Under the pieces are notes generated by a model. It was not told the DNA's origin, did not search any database, and saw nothing but the letters and a program-made list of their open reading frames with translations. Of a stretch of DNA of 44,868 nt, positions 1-6,191 are shown in pieces (positions within the stretch are counted from its first letter, which is position 1; the number at the start of each line of letters is the position of its first letter). Source of the DNA: UBA5070 sp035352895. Its GTDB lineage: Bacteria > Fibrobacterota > Fibrobacteria > UBA5070. The position numbers and the translations under genes were made by a program. The stretch spans positions 1 through 44,868 of the forward strand of contig DAOPYN010000036.1 of NCBI GenBank assembly GCA_035352895.1. The letters run 5' to 3'.

Positions 1-23
1 GAGACTGGCCGCTTTCAGCCGCG

Positions 24-503
24 ATGGGTGGCCGCTTTCGCCGTTTTGCGCACCTATTTCTCCTTTCACTGGCGCTTGGCGCCCCCTCGCAAGTCGTTCC
101 TGCGACCGACAACTGCGATCTCACCGCATGGGTCTGGGATAGGGACACGACAGGAACGAACATCCGCGACGCTCCGAAGGGCGCGATCATCGACAAAATC
201 TATCCAGATACGGCCGAGACGGGATTTCGCATCCGAGTCCTCGGTAGCAATGGCAATTGGATCCGATGCGAATACACAGCCATCGACAACCAGACGAAGA
301 GGGGCTGGATCCATGGCGGCATGGTCAACCTCGATACCAGGAACTACGGCGACCAGCAGGCGTTCCATTTGTACGCATCCCACGACACGAAGTCCAAAAT
401 CCTGAAGAAGGTCGTGCGCGAACGAAACGTCCAAGTCTACGGATGCCACAAGGATTGGGCCTACATTAAGGTCATGATCGAAGGCAAGGCCTACTACGGC
501 TGA
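24..503 (+). CDS. Secreted SH3-type domain protein, truncated by in-frame TGA
   Basis: The product has an N-terminal signal peptide (Arg-rich start, then a Leu/Ala-rich core ending near APSQVVPA). The mature part resembles bacterial SH3 domains, with conserved-looking pieces such as TNIRDAPKG, GWIHGG and a second half around DWAYIKV. Such proteins are exported and usually bind peptidoglycan or another envelope ligand. The frame stops at TGA 501-503 directly after YYG. Reading on in the same frame gives LEPDMQCDNAVTNCC and a second TGA at 549-551. As I remember this family, it ends in GWLxPxxQCxNxxTxC, so the TGA sits exactly where Trp is expected. The gene is therefore probably full length to 551 but broken by a TGG-to-TGA change, or it is read through. 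The gene begins only 23 bases into the window, so its upstream context is unknown. Confidence 0.7.
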   Translation: MGGRFRRFAHLFLLSLALGAPSQVVPATDNCDLTAWVWDRDTTGTNIRDAPKGAIIDKIYPDTAETGFRIRVLGSNGNWIRCEYTAIDNQTKRGWIHGGMVNLDTRNYGDQQAFHLYASHDTKSKILKKVVRERNVQVYGCHKDWAYIKVMIEGKAYYG

Positions 504-654
504 CTGGAGCCAGACATGCAATGCGACAACGCCGTAACCAATTGCTGTTGACCCGGCCACACCCAAAGACCCCGTTGCCGCAGTTGTCCATACAGAGACT
601 GCACCCCCACACTTTGGAAACTGCATCGCCACGTCGCTCCGCAAGTCCCTCGAA

Positions 655-729
655 TGTGATCTGGATCACACTCCACCGCCAGTGTGATCCAGATCACAGA
701 CTTGGAAGGGTGTTTAGGGCAAATTCCTT
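655..729 (+). promoter_or_regulatory. Tandem CRP-type operator and predicted class II promoter (cassette A)
   Basis: Two 16-bp palindromes match the CRP consensus TGTGA-N6-TCACA: TGTGATCTGGATCACA at 655-670 and TGTGATCCAGATCACA at 683-698. They are also reverse complements of each other, so 655-672 and 681-698 form an 18-bp perfect inverted repeat with an 8-nt loop. The block GTTTAGGGCAAATTCCTT follows at 712-729. If the proximal box (centre 690.5) sits at -41.5, as in class II CRP promoters, the start would be near 732. The -10 would then fall on CAAATT (720-725), and the distal box would lie near -70. The same module recurs at 6020-6095. The binding protein (CRP/FNR family) is inferred and is not in this window. 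Confidence 0.75.
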
Positions 730-784
730 CCATGAAGCCACCAACAAGTCCGTCGGAGTGCATGTTTCACGAAGGAGTCCGTCC

Positions 785-1558
785 ATGAACTTCCCCAAGA
801 TTCCCAATATGCCCAAGCCCCAGGCGATCTCCCCCGCCGCCCCGGCCTTCACGCCTGGGATCCAGAGCGAGGTATCCGCAGGACCGGCAAATGGAGTGGT
901 GGGCTTGAGCGCACCCAACCACTTCGACCCCAACAATCCCTCCGTCCACGTGGATGCCACGGTGCACAACCCCACCGGGGTAGGCGGCGACCTCCACGTG
1001 AATCGCGACGTGAAGATCCCAACCGAGGTTCCAGCGGTCTCCATGCCCAGCCTACCAGGTGGAGGAGGTGCTTCGGGTGGCAGCGGGCTGTCCATGCCGC
1101 ACCTGGGCAATCCACTATCGGGAATCTCCGCGCCGGACCTCTCCCTGCCTTCTTTGGGAAACCCCTTCTCGGGCCTTTCGGCGCCCAGTTTTTCCATGCC
1201 ATCCCTGGGAAATCCCTTTTCCGGCATTTCCGCTCCCGAGCTCCCCTCTTTGGGAAATCCCTTCGGCGGTTTGTCCCTCCCCGAGCTCCCCTCGTGGGAG
1301 ATGCCACGCATCGACTTCCCTGGAGGCGGATACAAGCCTGCTGGAGAGTCGCCTTGGCGCTCGCCCATTGGTGTCCCGGGATTCCGGTTCCCGGACCTAC
1401 CATCCATTGGTCTCCCAGACGATCTTCTTCCGGATTGGGACCTGGAAATGCCCGACCTCATCCCCGACCTGTGGGACGGCGACTCGGAATCCGAACCCGC
1501 CGAACCGCATCATCGAACAAAAGATGACGGCTTGGATGAATGGATGATTTCATTTTGA
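785..1558 (+). CDS. Pro/Gly-rich repeat protein of unknown function (cassette A, gene 1)
   Basis: I do not recognise this family. The start at 785 is chosen because GAAGGAG lies at 771-777, seven bases upstream, and because the predicted promoter ends near 732. The 257-residue product has no signal peptide or membrane segment. Residues about 105-170 hold four imperfect repeats with core LGNP(L/F)(S/G)G(I/L)S, period roughly 17-19 residues. The rest is rich in Pro, Ser and Gly, with an acidic tail (DLIPDLWDGDSESEPAEP). It is GC-rich like the core genome, unlike the two AT-rich genes that follow, and it holds the same first-gene position behind the CRP module as the OmpA/peptidoglycan-binding gene of cassette B. 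By position it may be a carrier or structural partner for the next product, but that is inference. Low-complexity sequence limits any homology call. Confidence 0.7.
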   Translation: MNFPKIPNMPKPQAISPAAPAFTPGIQSEVSAGPANGVVGLSAPNHFDPNNPSVHVDATVHNPTGVGGDLHVNRDVKIPTEVPAVSMPSLPGGGGASGGSGLSMPHLGNPLSGISAPDLSLPSLGNPFSGLSAPSFSMPSLGNPFSGISAPELPSLGNPFGGLSLPELPSWEMPRIDFPGGGYKPAGESPWRSPIGVPGFRFPDLPSIGLPDDLLPDWDLEMPDLIPDLWDGDSESEPAEPHHRTKDDGLDEWMISF

Positions 1559-1597
1559 AATGACTAAACAAATCCTTTTGAAAATACGGACCGCAAA

Positions 1598-4105
1598 ATG
1601 AAAATCTTGTTTGACAACCAGAATGTGCAAGCAATTCAAAATTACATATATGATTGTCTCAAAGCCGCCCAAGCACGAATGGCAAGCTTAGCACACGATG
1701 GAGATGAGAGTAAATATCCATGGAGAACGGGCGCAATGCAAGTCAATATGATTGGAGTGCGTGGATTTCGAGAAGGGATTGTCCGAACAAAAAACCTTAG
1801 AGGCTTCATGGACGACACCATTTTTGTCGCAAGGATAAATACTCAGGGACAGAAAGAGGTAAAAGCGTTCATAGGAAGTCTAGATTATTCATCAGGGAAT
1901 GCTCCGATTCTGATGGACGGCTGCCACTTGTACACATTTGGCCCACATGGGAATGGCTATCGATTCAAGGCAAGCGACCCAAGTAATTCTCAGTGCAAAG
2001 CAACTTACTCCGAAAGCGATCTTTTCCCTGAGTCGTGTCGAAAAGTGAAAATGGGAAAAAATGACAAAGGGGAAGACGTGCCAGAAACTGACCAAAATGG
2101 CAACACCGTTTACGAAAAGAGTCAAGATGGAAAATACATCTTCTCCCAACAAATCTACAATACTCTTTCCGACTCACAAAAAGAGGCATTCAATAACGAG
2201 CACAGATATTGCGAATTGCCATCAGGACCACCCAAAAGCAAAACCTACCGAGCCTTAGTAAGCAACCACAATCTTTATGTTGCAAGAGATGTAAATCAGG
2301 ACAATGTAATCAACCCTGGAGAGCGATTGACGCTTGAAAGCAACACTGGGATAAATATCCATTACGGCGGATCAGAAGATAAAGTCAAGAGAAATAGTGC
2401 GGGCTGCCAAGTCATCAAAGGATGGAGCAATTACATCCAATTCATGCGAATGGTGGAATCTGATTCCAGCTTAAAGGGAGTAAAAAATAACGAATTGGAG
2501 CAAAAACCATCAGTGGACGGAAACAATGAAATCGTGTACACCCTAATGGAAGGCTCTTTTTTTGAGCACTTCCTTCAGTCACAATCATGCATGCCATTAG
2601 GAGAGCCAAAAGCTTCTGGATTTGGCACAATCCACCCATTCGAGCACATTGACACAACAAGCCGAATCCAAACCCCATCAAATAACGGACAATTCCTTAT
2701 TAGCGGAAATGCTCATTGGCATACCGGTATACATTTTGAGATAGCAAATGATAAGGAAAAAGTTCTAGCTGCAGTAGCTGGAGAAGTCATTGCAGTTCGA
2801 TTCGGCAGACCTTCAGGATCAAAGGAAAATGACACCTTTGGAAGTTCGAATTTTGTTTTGATGAGATGTCGATTTCATCGGATTGCAGAGCCTATTTTTT
2901 TGCTCTATATGAATATGGGCGATTTCCCAAGTGGGCTTGAGGCCACTCAAGATGTACCCTGGCTGAATCGAGCTCGATTGAATAAAAGCTTACGATTACT
3001 TCCTGGGCGAATCCATAAGTTGTCTGTCCCAGTACTTCCTGGTGAGCTTCTGGGTTTCCCAGGCAAGCTTGATGAAAATTTGGGCGTTCATTTCGAAGTG
3101 TTTTCTGCTGGGAATATTTATACGCATGAGCTCGTGCCGCTTGACAATGAAAGCAAGCAAATAGAAAATGTTGCCCTCCCCGGATTGCCAGGGGTAACCG
3201 CTTTCACTATTGTCGAATCCTTTCCTGGAAGCTCATATGCACTACCAGGACAACCAACTCGTTTTTCAATTCTTAAGGTCGCAAATAGGGCTTCACCTGA
3301 GAATATCGCTCGAATCCGCTGGAAGGTTCGCGTACTAGCGGAGTCCGGTGAAAATTTACCCACTCCTTCTGTGGTTTTAAATGAAACTGATCATTCCGCT
3401 GTTATGGAAATTCCTGAAGAGGATAGATATCACTGGGCACAGATTGTTGCACAGCCGTATTTGGACGGACAAGAACCTGATCCAAGATGCACAATATTTA
3501 GGTATATTTTCCCATCGAAGCTTAATCTAGTATCAAATACCCCGCTAGACATCGCGCTGAATGCAAAATCCATAGCAGATTGCTTAGTGAATCATCTGTC
3601 ACCCTCCTCAAAAGCCAGAATCAGCATCGAAAACGCACAATCATGTGCAGATGCGTCCCAGGCAATGAAACAGGATGTAATATGGACAAAGGAGCAGGAT
3701 ATCCGCAGAGCGTTGGGTGGAATGATTCTTTTTTCAAATTCTCCATGGAGTTATTCTTCGGGTAATTTTGAAAACAACTTACAACGAAATGGATTTCGTA
3801 AAAACCTTGCCATACTCCAGCCATACCAGTGGTGGGATGAAGCCTTGGACAAAGGAGTGCCAATTCCCTCTGGAACCAGGATCTACCAGTTTAACCCTTT
3901 GAATTTTTTAAGATCTCTTCCGGCAATATCTGACTCCATGAACTGGATTAACGAAAACGCCTTGATTATCAGTGGCAGCAATGACGAACGAGATCACTAT
4001 AGCAAACCCACTGAAACGAATCGGGCCGCTGACGCTGCAGGAGTAAAACATACAATCAGCAATCATCCCGGATTAAAGAGACTTCCTGAACAAAAGGAAT
4101 GGTAG
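1598..4105 (+). CDS. Putative peptidoglycan-targeting effector: L,D-transpeptidase-like + degenerate M23-like domains
   Basis: The 835-residue product has no signal peptide. Residues about 45-285 follow a layout I recall from phage-like L,D-transpeptidase/murein hydrolase proteins: VNMIGVRGF, MDDTIFV, VARDVNQDNVI, GINIHYGG and NSAGCQVI, with likely catalytic His255 and Cys270. Residues about 370-505 resemble a LytM/M23 metallopeptidase (HWHTGIHFE, VLAAVAGEVIAV, LGVHFEVF). The ligands are altered: the usual HxGxD reads H375-T-G-I-H379, and the first His of HxH is Gly496 before His498, so this domain may be inactive or only bind. The C-terminal 330 residues are unassigned. The gene is clearly AT-richer than its neighbours, suggesting acquisition. 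It lies 39 bases after the repeat-protein gene, probably in one transcript. The family calls are from memory of motifs and need profile confirmation. Confidence 0.65.
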   Translation: MKILFDNQNVQAIQNYIYDCLKAAQARMASLAHDGDESKYPWRTGAMQVNMIGVRGFREGIVRTKNLRGFMDDTIFVARINTQGQKEVKAFIGSLDYSSGNAPILMDGCHLYTFGPHGNGYRFKASDPSNSQCKATYSESDLFPESCRKVKMGKNDKGEDVPETDQNGNTVYEKSQDGKYIFSQQIYNTLSDSQKEAFNNEHRYCELPSGPPKSKTYRALVSNHNLYVARDVNQDNVINPGERLTLESNTGINIHYGGSEDKVKRNSAGCQVIKGWSNYIQFMRMVESDSSLKGVKNNELEQKPSVDGNNEIVYTLMEGSFFEHFLQSQSCMPLGEPKASGFGTIHPFEHIDTTSRIQTPSNNGQFLISGNAHWHTGIHFEIANDKEKVLAAVAGEVIAVRFGRPSGSKENDTFGSSNFVLMRCRFHRIAEPIFLLYMNMGDFPSGLEATQDVPWLNRARLNKSLRLLPGRIHKLSVPVLPGELLGFPGKLDENLGVHFEVFSAGNIYTHELVPLDNESKQIENVALPGLPGVTAFTIVESFPGSSYALPGQPTRFSILKVANRASPENIARIRWKVRVLAESGENLPTPSVVLNETDHSAVMEIPEEDRYHWAQIVAQPYLDGQEPDPRCTIFRYIFPSKLNLVSNTPLDIALNAKSIADCLVNHLSPSSKARISIENAQSCADASQAMKQDVIWTKEQDIRRALGGMILFSNSPWSYSSGNFENNLQRNGFRKNLAILQPYQWWDEALDKGVPIPSGTRIYQFNPLNFLRSLPAISDSMNWINENALIISGSNDERDHYSKPTETNRAADAAGVKHTISNHPGLKRLPEQKEW

Positions 4106-4108
4106 AAT

Positions 4109-4183
4109 ATGCAGGCAGAGACTAAGTTAATACACTTGAACAAGTTTACAGGTAAAATCGCAGATCCAAGTTGGCCTCTATAA
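4109..4183 (+). CDS. Possible 24-codon leader ORF
   Basis: This short frame starts with ATG three bases after the previous stop, and AAAAGGAATGG lies just upstream. It ends in TAA at 4181-4183, overlapping the ATG at 4183 (TAATG). That arrangement would allow coupled translation of the next gene, which has no clear ribosome binding site of its own. The peptide is polar with several Lys residues and matches nothing I know. It could be chance, or the displaced basic start of the downstream signal peptide after a frameshift. Confidence 0.2.
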   Translation: MQAETKLIHLNKFTGKIADPSWPL

Positions 4184-5883
4184 TGCTAATCATATCTGCC
4201 GCGAGCCTGAATATTCTGTTCGGGGTATCCGATAGCCAATATCCCCAAGTGGCTATTATTGTTGATGGAGTGAAGGGAGTGGCCAGAGCAAGTTCCGAGC
4301 GGCCATCGGCCACTGGCGAATGGAGCATCCGGAATATCCTGGACAACAACCCCAAAACGGCTTGGATGCCTGATAGCTCCGACCTGCGTCCATGGATTGA
4401 ATTCTCGTTTCCTCGCAAGGTTAGGATTCAAGGGATCGCGACAAGAAATGGGCTGCATCGAACTCTCTCAGATCAAATGAACGAACAACGTTCAATTGGG
4501 CGAGCGTCGAACAAATCATATATTGCAAAGGGAATTAGGCCATCCATAAATAGCAAATTCCGCTCCCGAGATGGCTGGGACACAGGCCAGGCATTTCATT
4601 GGGATGGTGCCTCAGCGACCTCAATGGATCACTATTTGGTCAACATGTTCCGGGAGTTTAAAAATCGTTTCCTGTTTACGTTTGACTCTATACCACTTCG
4701 CAGTTCACCTGCTTATTTTGGCGCATCCCCAGTTGCAGTTTCCGACATTTGTCTGCTGGACAACTCATCGCAAAGTTATCAATGCGTTCCCCAGCCTTTG
4801 CGCACACTAGAATCCACGAACGCGCTTGACTCTCTTAAGAAATGGAAGCCTCGTATTCAAAACCTTTATTCAATCAAGGATTGGGCAAAGAATGTAAGAA
4901 AATGGGGAGAGGGAATTCTGGATGGCGATCCTCCAGAAGACGATAAGATCTATTATTTACTCGACCGCAAGTCAAACAACTCTCGTGATTTTTACGAGGA
5001 ATACATTAGGCTAAAAAGGCTCGCTTGGGATAAACCGTTATATTTCCAGCTAACTTTTAACGAAAACAAGTCTTGGCAAGCAACATTCCCGTTCTTCTAT
5101 TGGGAGAATGTTCCAAACCAATTCCAGTCAAATCCAGTCATAGAGGGCATTGGAGATAGCATAACATTTTTGCGAATCAGCAATGGCACCTACCCAGAAA
5201 GATCACCAGAAATTGAACACCTGAATTCCGAGGAACAGTCAAGAACAATCGACGAGCCAGCGCATGATCCAGACACAACATCCGTGCGCATTGGCAATCA
5301 AATCTGGATGAAACACAATTTATCAAAATCACCTGTTGATGACAAAGCTTTATGCTGGGGACTGACGATTGAGCAGGCTGGCAAGTGGAATAATAACTGC
5401 AAAGAATATGGGCGTTTGTATCCCGCGATAGAAGCCCGAAATATTTGTCCTGAAGGGTGGCATCTACCATCCTGGAGAGAGTGGGCAAAATTGTTCGGGC
5501 ACCTAAACCAGGTCAAGCAAGGAAAGATCAATAAGCGATTCCTTTGGTTCTGGCTAATGTCGCCTGGAAGATGGTATTCCGGGGAACCAGGAATGGATCC
5601 ACTTGGATTCTCTGCAAAGTATTTCTCCAGACCTCCCATAGGTCCATTGCTAACCGCCTATGAGTTTCCCACATTTTTAGCATCCGATCCGTGGGGATGG
5701 GCATTCAAGCCATGGAATTCACACACAGATCAGTATGGCATCGTGATTGATTTAGAGGACTTCCCAGGACACCTGAACGATTCTTTCGACGCCATTACAG
5801 GAGATATTCCTTCCGGTATTACAACTTCAAATTGGGAGCCAGCTTTCGATTATGCTCCCGTTCGATGTCTGAAAAACCAATAA
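4183..5883 (+). CDS. FISUMP-domain protein with N-terminal discoidin-like region (cassette A, gene 3)
   Basis: The 566-residue product starts with a short hydrophobic stretch (LIISAASLNILFGV) that could be a signal peptide or anchor, though it lacks basic residues. Residues about 33-95 look like a discoidin (F5/8 type C) or NADase-type glycan-binding fold (ASSERPSATGEWSIRNILD, WIEFSFPRKVRIQGI). Residues about 370-566 match the Fibrobacter succinogenes major paralogous domain (TIGR02145): VRIGNQIWMKHNL, GRLYPAIEARNICPEGWHLPS, and a final VRCLKN. The middle is unassigned. FISUMP proteins are typically surface or exported lipoproteins of unknown role. The ATG at 4183 was chosen over the in-frame TTG at 4171. 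The gene is AT-rich like its upstream neighbour. Its position after a putative wall-directed effector makes an immunity or adaptor role possible, but unproven. Confidence 0.7.
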   Translation: MLIISAASLNILFGVSDSQYPQVAIIVDGVKGVARASSERPSATGEWSIRNILDNNPKTAWMPDSSDLRPWIEFSFPRKVRIQGIATRNGLHRTLSDQMNEQRSIGRASNKSYIAKGIRPSINSKFRSRDGWDTGQAFHWDGASATSMDHYLVNMFREFKNRFLFTFDSIPLRSSPAYFGASPVAVSDICLLDNSSQSYQCVPQPLRTLESTNALDSLKKWKPRIQNLYSIKDWAKNVRKWGEGILDGDPPEDDKIYYLLDRKSNNSRDFYEEYIRLKRLAWDKPLYFQLTFNENKSWQATFPFFYWENVPNQFQSNPVIEGIGDSITFLRISNGTYPERSPEIEHLNSEEQSRTIDEPAHDPDTTSVRIGNQIWMKHNLSKSPVDDKALCWGLTIEQAGKWNNNCKEYGRLYPAIEARNICPEGWHLPSWREWAKLFGHLNQVKQGKINKRFLWFWLMSPGRWYSGEPGMDPLGFSAKYFSRPPIGPLLTAYEFPTFLASDPWGWAFKPWNSHTDQYGIVIDLEDFPGHLNDSFDAITGDIPSGITTSNWEPAFDYAPVRCLKNQ

Positions 5884-5986
5884 GCATTCCTGTTTCCCAA
5901 AATTTGACCTTTTCCGCTGTTCTGCCGGACGGGGCACTTCGCAACCCGCCGTTCACGAGATCCATCGCACCACAACGCATCGATTT

Positions 5987-6007
5987 CACCCTCCCACAGG
6001 AGGGGTG
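5987..6007 (+). terminator. Hairpin after cassette A
   Basis: CACCCTCC (5987-5994) and GGAGGGGTG (5999-6007) pair around a 4-nt loop with one bulged G. There is no T-run behind it, so it is a weak terminator candidate. It lies 13 bases before the cassette B operators and would separate the two units. Confidence 0.25.
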
Positions 6008-6019
6008 GGCGTACACCGA

Positions 6020-6095
6020 TGTGATCCAGATCACACTCCGCTGCCAAGTGTGATCTAGATCACAGATTTCCCGGCCGGTTTTGGGCATCTTCCTT
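6020..6095 (+). promoter_or_regulatory. Tandem CRP-type operator and predicted class II promoter (cassette B)
   Basis: TGTGATCCAGATCACA (6020-6035) and TGTGATCTAGATCACA (6049-6064) are both CRP-consensus palindromes; the second is fully symmetric. The inter-box segment (CTCCGCTGCCAAG) resembles that of cassette A (CTCCACCGCCAG). The 18-nt block GTTTTGGGCATCTTCCTT (6078-6095) starts 14 bases past the proximal box, exactly as in cassette A, and differs from it at three positions. With the proximal box at -41.5, the start would be near 6098 and the -10 would be CATCTT (6086-6091). This argues against translation starting at the TTG at 6081. Confidence 0.75.
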
Positions 6096-6191
6096 GTGTC
6101 GGCATCGGTGTCGATGCGCTCGATGCGCGGTGCTCCTCTTGAACGAACGTCTTCGTCCAGCCTCCGCTGGCCGAACCGAAAGGCTGTTGCC

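Noticed and set aside
501..503. Genetic-code change (TGA read as Trp)
   Set aside because: Core genes such as serA, pyrE and the XPB gene use TGA as their normal stop, so a local mutation, readthrough or error is simpler.
712..729. Sigma-54 promoter reading of the conserved 18-nt block
   Set aside because: The GG...GC spacing does not fit the -24/-12 consensus in either copy; the class II CRP geometry fits both.
6081..6191. TTG 6081 or ATG 6114/6123 as the start of the OmpA-like gene
   Set aside because: TTG 6081 lies within the predicted promoter; the ATGs have no ribosome site, whereas GTG 6192 has GAAAGG at the right distance.
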